DNA of 64,000 bases from Stereum hirsutum FP-91666 SS1 (GCF_000264905.1 NW_006763137.1:1356339-1420338), one strand, 5' to 3'. Positions 32,593-44,730 are shown, numbered from the stretch's first letter. Numbers and translations: made by a program. The notes: generated by a model not told the origin, from the sequence alone.

Positions 32593-35040
32593 CTAGCATC
32601 CGTCGTACTTGGAGTTTCGAGGGAAGTCATATCCGGCTTGAGCCCATGTCGTCAAGTTTGGGTTGCTGTACGCATTCGCATGGCTGAAAGAAATCGATAA
32701 GCAACAGATACTCAATAAAAATAGAGATAGAAAGAACGAACTCGGTGATATAATCACTAGTCGGGTGAGAGGAGGGATCGCAGCCAAGGCCATCCTTCAC
32801 GTCGTCACGTTGGTAAATACGGACGTAGTCTATGCGCATTTCGCTCGGGAATTGGAGATGCTGGAAGTCCTGTTCCTGGAAACCAGCTAGAATACAAGAC
32901 AGACACATTATTAATTCGCCCTGGAGGGCACTCGAGAGATGAAGGGCACGTACGCGCCATGCCAAAGTTGAGGATGATGGACTGCATGAGATGATCGATG
33001 GTTAGTGGATGTACAGCAAGGGCCAAGAGAAACTTACCATCGGCTCTTCCGGAATGATCCTCGATGAGATCTCGGTCTCCGTGTCTCCAGCCAACGAGGC
33101 TGCCGTTACCGTCCATGTCTTCTGGTCATTGACACTCCAAGTGATGTAGCCCTCATCCCTCTGACTCGGGTTACTCCACCACTCGAACGAATAAGGGGAG
33201 TACGCATTGTCGTTGTAGAAACTCGCATCGATGTACGTCACCGCACTCAGTGCCTGCTGGAACTGGCCGCCCTTGTACGAATTGAATTGCGTGATCGACT
33301 CGTCGTATATTGGAGAGGACGAAGACGAGTTATCGAAGTCATATTGGAAGTTGAACGGAGCTGTCTGATAGGACTGAGAAGCTTGGCCTCGGAACACAGA
33401 GACGTCGACCTGGGCTTCGAGGATATCGATTTCGGGGACGTTGCGACCATTGCTGACCTTCGGTCCAGGATGATCGGAGCCTGGGCAGGTGCAGGCGGAC
33501 AGACGTTGGCCGGGAAGGAAGGACAGTTCACCACCTTCTGGAGAACCAGTGAGTGCTGCTTGCGGGGTAGTACCGTCTGGGTTCGTCTGGTTTGGGAAGG
33601 TTCCAACATCGCAGGAATCGTAGCTATAAGGCCAAGTCCCTTCTGTCGTAGCGCCATAACCAGCTCGTCCCTGAGCATCGATATTGCATTAAGACCCGAA
33701 GGAATATTATGAGCTAGTGAATCTCACCAGATTGCCCATTGTCCAAACACCTGGATATGAGAAAGGTAAGCGAACAGATATGTGAATCATTTTCACAGCG
33801 CGCACCTGGCCAGAAACCGGGAGCCTCGGGGCTACCCGGCAAGCTTACAGACACTTCGATGATCCCTGTCGTGAAGCAGAGCTTGTTCCAAGACTGGAGC
33901 ATACCTACAAAACCGCATAAGTCAGGCCCGGAAGTTCTGGGATCATAGGGGCTAGCCTACCGCTCTGGAAATTCAAGTTATGGTTATTCTTTTCCACCAT
34001 CGTAATGACGAGTTTTCCGTCTTTTGTCGTAATTTGCTGAGCCCACCGTAAGACACGTATCACGCTCAAAATAAAGCGAGCTCACCCCAGGGTCGAACCA
34101 CTCGATATCGTTCGTGGGCCTAAGCGCGCGCAGTCTCGGTGAGAAATGCTATGAGGGAATTGTGGTGTCGGGTGACGTACCAATAATAGAGGTCCACGGC
34201 TTCCCAGAATGGATCGTCGCCAGGCCAAAACGTCCTTCCGTCGGTCTCGAATTCATCGCTGAAGACGAGGTTGTAGGTCTTTCCGTCGGTACCAGTCTTG
34301 GTATATACGGAAGAGTCGGTATCTTTGTCGATCAGGGTAGGCATATTGCTGAACGCAGATACTTGGCCGGTGCTGTTCGTACCGCCGATATTTGAAGCAC
34401 CGAGATCGGATTGTGGTGCCTTGCCATAGAAAGCGATGATGGGATATCCAGCAAACAGAGTGATGAGGCCAGCAATTAGGATGAAGAGGGCGGAAGCGTT
34501 TGCCCATCCTCGACCAGAGAAGACGTCAAAAGAACGATCCAAGGCTGCATCTCTAATGGGATCCGGGTTGTGTAGGGCGTCGTCCAAATCTGGGTCGGCG
34601 TTGTCCCACATGAAGGCAGGAACAGTCTGGGTATTGGCTGGAGGAGCATCCTGACTGGTCTCCTTGATGAGAGAGTTGCTTTCTGAGTGCTCGTTGCTGA
34701 AACGCGAGCCTGCGAACGCACTCGGATCCTTCGCCACTCCTCTATGCTGCAAGACCATCCAGGTTATAGACAAGTAATACTGTTGAAAAGAATCGCAACG
34801 TACTGCATAGGGGCCATATCCTGCACCAACAGCACCAGTAGCCACTCCAGCTGTCAGAGCTTGTCGTCCTGCGGAAACATTCGCAGAACCATTCGAAGGC
34901 GCAGGATTTGGTGCCTGTCTTCCCCGTGGGGCAGGTGGTGTGGGGGCCTGTCGTCTGCTTAGACTGGCTTGACGAAGAGGAGCGTATTGCTGTTGAGGGG
35001 CGTAGGACTTGTTGGACGGTGTCCTCGTCGTATAGGACAT
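32593..35040 (-). CDS. GH16 beta-glucan synthesis-associated protein, KRE6/SKN1 type
   Basis: A type II membrane protein of the KRE6/SKN1 family, required for beta-1,6-glucan synthesis in the secretory pathway. From ATG 35040: a Pro/Gln/Arg-rich cytosolic tail, one membrane segment ([20 protein letters not shown]), then the luminal GH16 domain with [20 protein letters not shown] and [12 protein letters not shown]. Further on come [17 protein letters not shown], the active-site motif [12 protein letters not shown] (ExDxxE, both Glu present), and [11 protein letters not shown]. The C-terminus ends PRNSKYDGC. Many introns are present. One near GYGPYA (about 34750-34805) is a multiple of three with no stop, so an unspliced form would also read through. 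Length and order are normal for the family, and the gene looks intact. Confidence 0.93.
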
Positions 35041-36125
35041 GTCGGACGACGGGCAAGATGATGATCAGAGGCAAGTGAATGTACGGCGAGGTAACGCCGT
35101 GCGACGACGTCGACGGCGGTGCTGGCCGGCCTTCCGTGCTCCAACATTAGGCGCGCAAGGTCGAATGGAGGATCAAACGGGCCACAAGGTCCTGTAATAG
35201 GACATGTCCCCGCCGCAAGCCGGTCCTCTTTGCATCATCTCGCCTCGCTGGGGCCTCGTGGCAGCGTCTTTGCCTCTTTCTAATCCAAAGCAGCTCGATA
35301 TTCAGTGTTCCTTCTCCCTGAAGACACCACGCTCACCTTGCACCGCGGTTAATGCTGTGACCGTAGTAAGCATGCCTGCCGGAATATATGAGAACGCATT
35401 CGGAAAACCGAGCGCTATGGGAGGTTGATGACACTCGCGAACTGGACCCGCGGCTGTCGTGAGATTATTCTGCGAACTGTGCTGAAAAAAGGGCGTGCAA
35501 CAGAGACCAGGAATAACTCAGCGGGACAGAACATACTAAGGATGCTAGGAGTGTCGACATAGTCGTAGTTCGATAACAAGAGGACCTGCTCCTGTTTGCT
35601 CTCGATATTCCGCAAAACGTGGAAAGCTGCGCCGCTGTTTCTACGGGCACGCCCGAGGGCGATTCTTTCTTCCTCTCCCTTACTTACATAACTAAGTCGT
35701 TCGCCTTGGGGTGCAGAATACGCATACGTTGTCTCTACACCATGTCTTATCGAGCCCGAGTTGTATGCAATCAAACGCTCTATTACCCGTCCAACAGGTC
35801 TCGCGGCTACACAGTATCAAACCTGCTCTGCGAGCTAGTCCTCCTCAGACCGCTGGCATGATTATCCTTATGTAAATTCTACTACTCTGTGCCGCCTCGA
35901 CAACCCTACATGTAGTCTCGGATCATCTCTGGTTCATTACTTCACAGTGCTTGCCGGACCACATAAGGGCGAAACGGCTCGCTCACTTGACTTCGATGAT
36001 CCCTTCACTTGTCATCCGACTCTCACGGGACTGTTTCAGAGGCTCTTACTGTCGGCTCGCACCTGCTCTCGGTTGTTCTCTCCTACCGCTATAAGACCCA
36101 CCAACCTGCTGCACGTATCCTCACG
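35041..36125. other. Divergent intergenic region
   Basis: 1.1 kb between the divergent GH16 and monooxygenase genes. Open frames at 35204-35428 (+) and 35415-35774 (-) show no domain. Presumably it carries both promoters. Confidence 0.4.
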
Positions 36126-38224
36126 ATGGCGGATGACAGCAAGAAGTTCTCTGTGGCCATTGTTGGGGGTGGAATATGCGGGTTACTGTGCGCAATTGGC
36201 CTGAACAAAGCTGGCATCAGAGTGGACATATTTGAGTCGGCAGTACGTTACTCCTTATCTACCCTTCATCTCAGTTCTGCCATCTTTACCAGCCTCGAAG
36301 GTATCAATGTGTAAAGTCCCTGAACTCTATGTCTATTTGCGTCTCATAGGCAAAGTATGGTGAAGTCGGAGCGGGTGTCGCCATCGGTACATCAAGAATT
36401 ATTGTCCAGCCCTTCTACGATATCTAACGTTCGTATCTGGTCGTGTCTTCTCTTGCCTCACAGGGCCAAATGCTGTCCGAGCCTTGAAAGCGTTTGGAGT
36501 GCTCGATGAAGTCATTTCGAAATCAGACGAGGACGGACTTACCATGAAGACATTCGACTATATTTATGGAACGGGAGATTGTGACTTCATTTATCATGTG
36601 CGTTGTAGTATCTTCACCTCCAAAACACTACTTCTCTCTCTTCCGTGATGGCCTTTCATCATGCGTATGTCCAAAACACCATGTGACTGACTCTCAGTCT
36701 TGATTGATCGACTTGACAGTATCCAGCTCGTGAAGATGACGACGCATTAGCCGTCCACCGGTGAGTTTCTTCTCAGCACGCCATCTCGCTTACCTGCATG
36801 GAACTTATTTTAACTATAACCTACTCCGTGAAGGGCGTCCTTCCTCGAAGCTCTGGTCAAGTTCCTCGACCCCAACCTCACGACTGCACATTTCTTGAAA
36901 CGATGCACTTCTGTCACTGCTTCGCCCACCAATGCCTCCCGTTCGATGCTGCGATTCTCAGACGGCACAACACACGAGACTGACCTCGTCATCGGAGCAG
37001 ACGGAATCCGGTCAGTACCTGACTTTTGAGAGTCGGTGTCCCAGATATGGTCACCGTCGTGGTCCTCGACTCTCACTGTGAGAATTATGTGGCGCTCATA
37101 TATTGACGTTGTGTGGCGTCGCAGGAGTATCGTCCGACACACTGTCGTTGGCGAAGAGAGAGCCACTCGATCACTCGTGTATACGAACACCGTAGCATAT
37201 CGTGGGTTGGTGCCACTCGAGACGTTGAAGAGCCTCGACATAAAGACTCAACTGTCACCAGCTTCTCTCGAATGGTCTGGCCATAATAAAGTAACTTACA
37301 TCACCCTCGGACCTTCCGACTTTTTGCTAATTTAACCACTGTTTTTAGCATATTGTAACCTTTCCGATTAAGAAGCACACCGTAGTACGTCCTCCGACTG
37401 ACCGTCAACAAGACCGGTCTTTGACACATCACTTGCTACGCACAGCTCAACGTCGTAGCCTTTGTGGCGGACAACACCATCCCTCTCGGCTCCGTGACAC
37501 TCCCACCAGGTACACCCTGGGTGACCCCCGTCCCACAACAAGAGCTTCTGGACGCATATGCCGGATGGAGCGAAGACGCGTTGAAGATGCTAAGGTGCAT
37601 AGAGAAGCCTAGCAAATGGTCGATATTTGCTTTAGACCCGCCGCTGGAGAGTTTTGTTAAAGGAAGAGTGGCATTAGTTGGGGATGCGGTGAGTTCTGCT
37701 TATTCTCTTGATATGGTCGTTGCGTTACCAGGAAATTATATTTTGGCTGATTGGTGAATGTTGGTAGGCGCATGCGATGCTGCCCCATTTAGGTGCCGGC
37801 GTCGGACAGGGCATAGAGGATACCTGGGTGCTCACTCAACTCCTCGCACATTCAGAGACTAACCATTCTAACCTCGAAGTGAGTCGCCCCCCGACCTTAC
37901 TTCCACCTCATTTGCCTCGTAAGGCGACATGCGTATGAGCGAATCACTAATCGAACGCCGCCTCGTTCACTCAACACGCCACAGGCCGTTCTCAAAGCGT
38001 ACGACAGCCTCCGCGTTCCCCGCGCCAACTTCGTGCTGAAAGGCAGCATCCGCGCTGGTCGTATTTATGAAGGCTTTGGCGAGTCGGGACCGTCTGCTGA
38101 GGGTATAAAGAACGATATTGAGGGGATGTATGAAAAGGTGTGGCATCATGATTTAGAGGGGGATGTGAGAGAGGCGGTGACGCGATTGAGGGCGGAGGGG
38201 GCGATTTGTGGCGGTGAGACTTGA
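36126..38224 (+). CDS. FAD-dependent monooxygenase, salicylate hydroxylase-like
   Basis: A class A flavoprotein hydroxylase, probably acting on an aromatic acid with NAD(P)H and O2. Exon 1 (36126-36242, 39 codons) holds the dinucleotide-binding GxGxxG (VAIVGGGICGLLCAIGLNKA). Later exons give AKYGEVGAGVAIG, PNAVRALKAFGVLDE, the DG motif DLVIGADGIR followed by SIVR, and the GD motif RVALVGDAAHAMLPHLGAG followed by VGQGIEDTW. The C-terminus is RIYEGFGESGPSAEG. About eight short introns are present. Family order and length (roughly 430 residues) are normal. No signal peptide. Substrate unknown. Confidence 0.9.
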
Positions 38225-38687
38225 GATTAGAGGGTGTGTTTACGGCGCGAAGGTGGGACATGGACGGCCAGGCGGGCGGCGATTTCATTCGTACGCGTTG
38301 AAGAATAAGCTTGCGAGGTGTCTGGATCGTGGAACATCCGTGTATTGCATGCAAGGCCAAGGGTCATTAAGTACGTGATGGGAGCGAGTGTCAGTGTGTC
38401 AATGCTATACAATATTTGTGACAAGGAAAGAAGCGTATGGTAACAAAACAAGGACAACAGTGGATATTTGTAAGAGTGAGAGCGTATATGATGTATATTC
38501 AGTGCAGATGTGATGCGAGGTCTGAGAGAAAGCGATGTACAAAAACGAAGGACGTTGTGAGCGATCGTCCAATGAATGTCGAAAGCGAGTGCGTTTGTCG
38601 GATGATGGACTATGAGAGGAACCATAGTGACATCGTTATGTCGGAAGGAAGGTGGCTGCAATATTCGAAGTCAATGATAGTCAGTAT
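38225..38687. other. Convergent 3' spacer
   Basis: 463 bp between the convergent monooxygenase and M50B-like genes. No gene or repeat is supported. Confidence 0.45.
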
Positions 38688-39934
38688 TTAAGCGCAAGAG
38701 AAGCAGACGATGAAGAACTGACCCGCCCGCGCGGACATCTGCTCTGGAGTCTCCTTGAATGCCGCAATCCCGATCAAGACAAACCCTATAAGGAACCCAA
38801 TCTCGAAGAGGATCCATAAGATTGCCCAGACTTCGCCACAGAGATATTTCCCACGAATAAGCAAGTGCGTACAGGAAACATATAACAAGAGTCCATACCA
38901 TGTGAGGGTACACTAGGAAACATCAAGTTAAATTGTGTGGCGTCCGAGTCATTTGGCTTGCGAAAGTACTTGTCGTCCGCGATGTCCCCTGCGGAAGGCA
39001 CACAGGGTCAGTAAGGGTGCACTCATCGATCACGAAGAAAAGGAAGGCGCACAAACGACGTAGAATATGTGCATGATACCGATGAAAAGCATGTACCACC
39101 TTAGCGCCTGCCTAAAACACACGTCAGCATTAGAGTCGAGTCATCAAGATTAAAGCACGTTAAAAAAGTACCCATGGTCGATAAACCAGAACCCAATTAG
39201 AAGCCCTTCATATACTACGGTCAGGATGATGGTTCTTCACCAGAAAAATATGAGACGTTCGTCATAACAGTATCTTTCCCCGTAGACGTACAATTTATCC
39301 CGGACGAGAACGAGGGGGGCCAATATGCCAATGCCCGCCACGAAACTCATAACCTTCGCCACTAATGTATCGAAGCCTGCCAACACAAAAGCCGCTCCCA
39401 TGACAGTCGATCCGATGTATCCTGCTGAAAGGATAGTTGGCGGGTGTCCCCCTTGGACCATGGTACAGCCTCCGAGGATGGGGTCTATACACATTCGGGT
39501 TATGGTCCCGCCGGACAGAACCGCCTGGCCAGCGTCGGACAAAGAGACGGTCAGGCAATGGAATTCGGGAGTCAACTGTTGACACGGACTATCGTTGCAT
39601 GTGAAATTTCATGCCACCCGATAACGAACAATTTGAGAGGGTAGATGAGGTTGCGAGCTCCTGGAACATTCCATAGACCAAATATAACGACGGCATAGAC
39701 ACCAATCTAGGGTGGCGGAAGATCAGCTGGTGTATTCAAACTGCCAGGGGATAAGAGAAAAGCGTACAACATATAGAACTGGAACCTAGTACCCATATAT
39801 CGTGGTCAATATCGTGGATAATAAGAGAATAATCTCATGGAATTTACTTGGTCCGAGGTCGGGTGAAGCGGGGCTACGTGCATTTTCTGGGCAACAGGAG
39901 GACGATACGGGTTGGAGCCATCTGGGTCCGACAT
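38688..39934 (-). CDS. Peptidase M50B-like membrane protein
   Basis: A multi-pass membrane protein of the fungal peptidase-M50B-like group. Exon 1 from ATG 39934 is a short polar N-terminus (PDGSNPYRPPVAQKMHVAPL). Then come IGVYAVVIFGLWNVPGARNL and the zinc motif VIGWHEISHA (HExxH), split by an intron from IAVLSGG. Membrane segments follow: ILSAGYIGSTVMGAAFVLAG, VAGIGILAPLVL and RWYMLFIGIMHIFYV. The region WDIADDKYFRKPNDSDATQF follows. The last exon (VWAILWILFEIGFLIGFVLI, then GIAAFKETPEQMSA) ends at 38688. The role is not established for the family beyond a predicted integral-membrane protease. ATG 39934 is well placed before the first conserved exon. Confidence 0.88.
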
Positions 39935-40507
39935 AATGTGCGGGCTAGCGGAGAGAGCGTGCAGAGAAGCGCAGAGACCGAGTGAAAACGGCGAGGACCA
40001 AGACCGTGCAGGAAGTTCACGGATAGGTTGTGGAGAAGGGCCCCGAGTCTTAGCGGTGCAAGATCGTAGAAAGAAAACACGTTGCGATCGGACCCATGCG
40101 TCTCCTTCCAAAGCTCGTTATATCAGGCCCAAAAGCGCCCAAGGATCTAGCATAGTGGAAGATGTGACCATGGGAAACAAAGTAATAGAGTGGCCAGTGT
40201 GACCGACAACGGGCAGCTTTGAGGCATGCTTTGACCCGGATTCGGTCTTGAATGAACGCGTCTGGTGTGCCTGCCCGTGAGAACATTCCAATGTCAGAGC
40301 CGCCACATCGGGCTCGTTGATCACGTCGCGTCAGTCACGTGCAACAATTCGGAGCTTGAAAGACGCGTCTGCGCGTTCCGCCGCCCATATATAAGGCTCT
40401 CGCTCCTCTCTTTCTCGTTGCTCACTCTCTTGCTCTCTTACCACCATCTCAGCACCTCTTTTCGCTCACCCAACCCACCCAACCTCCTCCATCAACTTAT
40501 CACAACA
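39935..40507. other. Divergent promoter region of M50B-like and H2A genes
   Basis: 573 bp. The H2A side carries a TATA box and a CT-rich initiator-like tract (listed separately). No coding feature is supported. Confidence 0.5.
40388..40394 (+). promoter_or_regulatory. TATA box of the histone H2A gene
   Basis: TATATAA within cgcccatatataaggctctc, 114 bp upstream of the H2A ATG and followed by a CT-rich tract typical of strongly transcribed basidiomycete genes. Confidence 0.7.
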
Positions 40508-41163
40508 ATGGTGCGTGCTATATCTGTATTCTTTTGTGGTCTGCAGCTCACACTTCTCGTTCTATTGTAGTCTGGCAAAGGAAAAGCGTACGCATTGGAA
40601 TTCGATAACCTCATTCTATATCAAGTCTGATATCGGGTCATATAGTGGCAAGTCTTCCGGAAAGGTTGGAAGCGACTCAAAATCCCAGTCACGCTCGTCA
40701 AAAGCTGGCCTCCAATTCCCCGTCGGTCGTATTCATCGTCTGTTGAAGCGGGGTAATTACGCACAGCGTGTTGGTGCCGGTGCTCCAGGTGCGTCGCCTG
40801 CGATTTTTCTTCTCATCCATCACATCCTTACAAAGACGATTGGCTTAGTCTATCTCGCCGCTGTCCTTGAGTACCTCGCTGCTGAGATCCTCGAGCTGGC
40901 TGGCAATGCTGCACGCGACAACAAGAAGCAGCGTATTGTTCCCCGTCATCTCCAGCTCGCCATCCGTAACGACGAAGAGTACGTCCCATCCAATGCATCA
41001 ACAATTAACTCATTCTTATTCATTCGTCACGTATCGTAGGTTGAACAAACTTCTCGGCGACGTCGTCATCAGCCAGGGTGGTGTCGTTCCCTTCATCAAC
41101 CCAGAACTCCTGCCCAACAAGTCCGGCAAGGGCAAGAAGGAGGGTGCTTCCCAGGAAGTCTAG
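40508..41163 (+). CDS. Histone H2A (canonical, with C-terminal SQE motif)
   Basis: Core nucleosomal histone H2A. Exon 1 is only the ATG (40508-40510), followed at once by a GT intron. Exon 2 encodes SGKGKA, and later exons give [69 protein letters not shown] and [20 protein letters not shown]. It ends [10 protein letters not shown]. The terminal SQEV is the DNA-damage phosphorylation motif found on fungal canonical H2A, and the H2A.Z-specific loop residues are absent, so this is not H2A.Z. Four introns interrupt it. About 140 residues, intact. The usual divergent H2B partner is not adjacent; the neighbour is the M50B-like gene. Confidence 0.95.
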
Positions 41164-41500
41164 AGGTCCGGTCACCATTGTTCGCTTCTTATGTCTCGCT
41201 TTGTCTGCCTCCATTTTTGGCCTGTGCCTTTCCACATCACACTGTAGTATTAGTTCCGTTTATCTTGGTCCTCCATCATTGTCTGCATACCCATACATTT
41301 ACAGTCCTACGCGTATTGCACCCACATGATCTTTATGCACAGTATGTTTGGCGAAGTAGACCCTCAATGCATAGTTTGAAACATCGAGTCTTGGTGTGAC
41401 TAATTTGGAAAGCGGAGTCAGATGCGGGTATTGTGGGTCCTTTATTCATTGTGCACCTTCTATGCACTTACATTGTTCATTGATTGCAGTAAGCTAGGCC
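41164..41500. other. Convergent 3' spacer
   Basis: 337 bp between the convergent H2A and HAD genes, with T-rich 3'-UTR-like sequence. No gene is seen. Confidence 0.5.
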
Positions 41501-42581
41501 TCATACAAACATTTCCGCGAGTTCTGTCAAACTGTCCACGACGATGTCGAACTCCCCCGGCTTATAGCCCGTTCTCTGTTCAATGCCATCGCCCGCGTCC
41601 TCTGTGCCACGTCTCACGTATATCGTTCGTAGGCCGGCCGCAGCAGCTCCACGAAGATCATCGACGTGTGCAGCAACCATGGCTACTTTTTGTGGAGGTA
41701 GCTGGAGGTAGTGTGCCACGCCAGAATAGACCTTAGGGTTCCTGGATCGAGCGTGGTGGTATGGCGCGTGGCGTGGCGGCATGGTTCGCATATCAGGGAA
41801 GTGAAAGGATGACATTGAAGGAGAAGAGGCATACGGTTTATACGAGCTGACTAACTCGGACGAGAAGACAAGGTCCCACGGAAGGTCGGTGTGTTTGGCC
41901 ATATCGACCAGTAGCCTCACACTTCCATGCGAACAGGTACTGATGATGTATCTCTTCTTGAGGGCGTAGAGGCCTTTCGACGAGTCAGGCCAGCCTGAGA
42001 ATGATGTGCGTGATAACGATCCATAAGTTTCACCATGGACAATCACAGTCGATTAGAGGGATACATACCGTCTAGACGATGCCAGGTAAGATTGAGTTCC
42101 GCTCTCTCTTCTGCACTCCATACTTCTGCAAGTGGCTTCCATCGTTCTTCGTTCAGGATTCTTTCAAGGATCTATAAGTGAATTCAAGAACCGTGACGAA
42201 ACAAAAGATACTGTTCCTCAGATTCTCAGATACGATCCATGAAGAGGGCCGGAAACTCACCTGGCGATGCAGTATATCAACATTCCATGGTCCCTCAGCA
42301 CCAGGCGCCGAAAGACGAAGTGTCTCTTCCTCGTACCCATTCCTCCAATGCTTTGCAAAGTCAGATGCCTCTGCACGAAGGTATGGATGTTACGACCTGG
42401 AGCGAAACTGACGATGACACCGTGCATAACACTTACGTTCTCCCGAGATCTCGACTTTGTGATTCGCCGCACGTCGAGAAATATCTCGACTGACTGGACC
42501 AAGCCAGTCCACTACCGTACCAAAAACATCAAATACGAAGGCTTCGATCTGCCCAGACAGGGGGTTTGCATCTGGAGCCAT
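41501..42581 (-). CDS. HAD-superfamily type II (2-haloacid dehalogenase-like) hydrolase, left copy
   Basis: A haloacid dehalogenase-like hydrolase. From ATG 42581: motif I EAFVFDVFGTVVDWLG (nucleophile Asp in DVFGT), then EGPWNVDILHRQ and LNEERWKPLAEVW. Motif II is IISTCSHGSVRLLVDMAK, the motif III Lys region is YKP plus NPKVYSG, and motif IV is VAMVAAHVDDLRGA. It ends DSLTELAEMFV. At least four introns occur at the same positions as in the mirror-image paralogue at 44827-45875. All catalytic motifs are present and the frames are open, so both copies look functional. Cytosolic. The substrate could be a 2-haloacid or a phosphorylated or damaged metabolite; sequence does not decide. Confidence 0.9.
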
Positions 42582-42678
42582 GGGTGAGCGTAAGTTGTGG
42601 CGAGAGTAAGTTCGGGATCGGGTGACGGTCTGAGCAGAGGTTATGGAGACAATGTAGACGCACTAGGAAGTCCTCATG

Positions 42679-42685
42679 TTGTATA
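42679..42685 (-). promoter_or_regulatory. TATA-like box of the left HAD gene (TATACAA)
   Basis: Read on the minus strand as TATACAA in gcactatacaacatgagg, about 100 bp upstream of ATG 42581. The mirror copy has TATATAA at the matching place, so this version carries one change. Confidence 0.5.
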
Positions 42686-42823
42686 GTGCACGGCCTCAAG
42701 ACACTACCCCCGCATTATGATGAGAATCCTGGAGAGATTTGGTCATGGTATCGTGCCCGATGCGAAAAGTGCTCCAGGACGAGAGCATTTGTCAGGGGCT
42801 CGGGCTCACGGGGGTCCGTGAGT

Positions 42824-42840
42824 TGGGCCACTGTGGCCCA
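42824..42840. promoter_or_regulatory. 17-bp palindrome TGGGCCACTGTGGCCCA, left copy
   Basis: A perfect palindrome around a 3-base centre. It is retained in the inverted duplicate at 44559-44574, where it sits between the divergent NAD(P)HX dehydratase and right HAD genes. Candidate transcription-factor site. Confidence 0.4.
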
Positions 42841-43115
42841 CGCAGCGCCGTCGAAGTTGAAGATACCTGAACATTGGCCTGTTCGCTCACTCCCAAGCTT
42901 TGCATCTCTCGATACTTTACTTCGTTCGATTCTTAGGACGATTACCGCCGAACACAACTAACACACCGAATTCTAATCATCGACTCAAGCACGGGTGCCG
43001 AAAGAAAGTGGTACTATGTGTTACAACAACAAATACAGCGTCTTCTGTCCTCCACATGCAACCCATCCTCGCACATATGTCTTGCCTATCCGTCAGTCTT
43101 GCGCCAGTCCGACAC

Positions 43116-44421
43116 CTACAGCTTTCCACCCCACATCTCCGCCCCAAACGCCTCCGAAAACGATCCCGCGATCTCTTTCAGCATATCCTGCGTCACCACG
43201 CCCCTTCCCATGATCTCATACGCCCTCCTGCTCGCCCCTCTTGTGATTATACTGGCCCCCGTCGCAGACAACAGCGGCATCCTCGACACCGGCACGCTCT
43301 TGTCCCCAAACGCACCATCCTCGTAGCACTTACTCCACGCCAAAAGTGCACCGACAGATCCGCTGAGGATATCTCCCTGACCGCCACAGCGTTTCATGCC
43401 TCCTTGTGTATCCACAATGACGGTCTCATCCGTGGGTTCAGAGCCGACGGCTGAGTTGGAAGACGTATTTGCACAGATTATGTCGTTGGCGCCTTTTTGA
43501 AGTATCGTTATTCCACCTAGCTTCCTTGAGATGGCCCCGGCACGCTCTTCTGGTTTCGTGTTTGGGTCGATACCCTATAGATATTACGATGGTAAATGAA
43601 CCAGAAAGCTCTCGTATGTGGCGGGACGCACGGCTTGTTCACTGAGTCGCTTGAATTCGACGACGTTAGGAGTGAGCACGATCCGACTGTACCCCTTCAC
43701 GATGCTCAAATCTTGGCCGGCCATATATAGACCGTCAGCGTCCAGAACGACAAACATATTCTGTTCTTTGGCCACGTCGAAAGCCATGCGTGCGTGTGAT
43801 TGCATGTACTCTTCACGGCCGAGACCGGGTCCGATGATGAGGACGTGTAGGCGCGAGAGGAGGCCCTTCATTTCGTCTCGTAGAGATTTAGGTGACCTAC
43901 CATGATTATTAGAAGTCATGGCGTGTTGTCGGAGAAGGGAGAGGGGGGAAATGAGCTTGGATAAGACTGGGGCCATGTATATGTCATACTTACACTTCTT
44001 CCCGGAGAATTGGGTGGACAATGAGATCAGGGGAATATGATTTGATGGCACCAGCAGCAGTGGGTGAGCATATCACATGCGAAAGATCTACACCCTAGTT
44101 TATTAGTTAGATTTTAGCAAAGGTGAGATACAGAGCCAGATGTACGAACTACTCGCAACGCAGAGATGGCGGCGAAGAAAGGTGCTCCTGTGTAGCTGAA
44201 ATCATTGATTAGCCAGGCATGAGGCAACTTGATATGAGCTGAGAATCATACTCTAGTGCCCCTCCAAGCACACCAACTCTTCCTGACAAGCTCCTCTTCA
44301 GTCTCCACATATAGCTACGGAGAAAGCATGTGAACTCACCCGACTGTCCCTTATGCAGCGATCCATCCAAAGGCGGGATGAGCTGTTTGATCTGCGATAT
44401 TATTTGTTTTGGTACAGGCAT
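43116..44421 (-). CDS. ATP/ADP-dependent NAD(P)H-hydrate dehydratase
   Basis: A metabolite-repair enzyme that dehydrates the damaged cofactor NAD(P)HX back to NAD(P)H (carbohydrate-kinase-like YjeF C-terminal fold). Order from ATG 44421: [108 protein letters not shown] followed by VGALLAW (the GxGD nucleotide site), then [16 protein letters not shown]. Several short introns are present. Length (about 340 residues) is normal. No epimerase half is fused, as usual for fungi. The gene sits inside an inverted duplication of a HAD hydrolase, which flanks it on both sides. Confidence 0.93.
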
Positions 44422-44558
44422 GTTGATACGAGCAAGTCAATATTGAGGGTGAGGTGGTTTGGAGGTGGTGGTAGGGATGTAAGAAGAAGGAGCATGCAGT
44501 CGAGGACATGATGAGCGTAGAGGAAGTCGGCTTTGACGTCACTACTTCACAACTTACA

Positions 44559-44574
44559 TGGGCCACAGTGGCCC
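44559..44574. promoter_or_regulatory. Palindrome tgggccacagtggccc, right copy
   Basis: Inverted duplicate of 42824-42840, lacking the final symmetric base. Located between two divergent genes. Confidence 0.4.
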
Positions 44575-44730
44575 GGGTACACCTTCGGATGGCCGTAAGC
44601 CCGAGCCCCTGACACGCGCACCACTTGAGCTCTAAGTTTGTATCTGATATGTTTACTGGCCAAATATGTCTATGTTCCTAATCATAGCTTGATGCTAGAA
44701 ATAGTACTCATGAGAGTTGAGGCTGTACGC

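Larger units (their letters stand above)
42582..43115. other. Inverted-duplicated promoter and NNRD 3' flank
   Basis: 534 bp. The left part, up to about 42850, is the duplicated upstream region of the HAD gene and matches 44560-44826 in inverted orientation. The remainder is the 3' flank of the dehydratase. Confidence 0.6.

Noticed and set aside
40508..41163. Histone variant H2A.Z
   Set aside because: The acidic-patch region first suggested H2A.Z, but the L1/docking residues match canonical fungal H2A and the C-terminus is SQEV, the canonical H2A damage motif.
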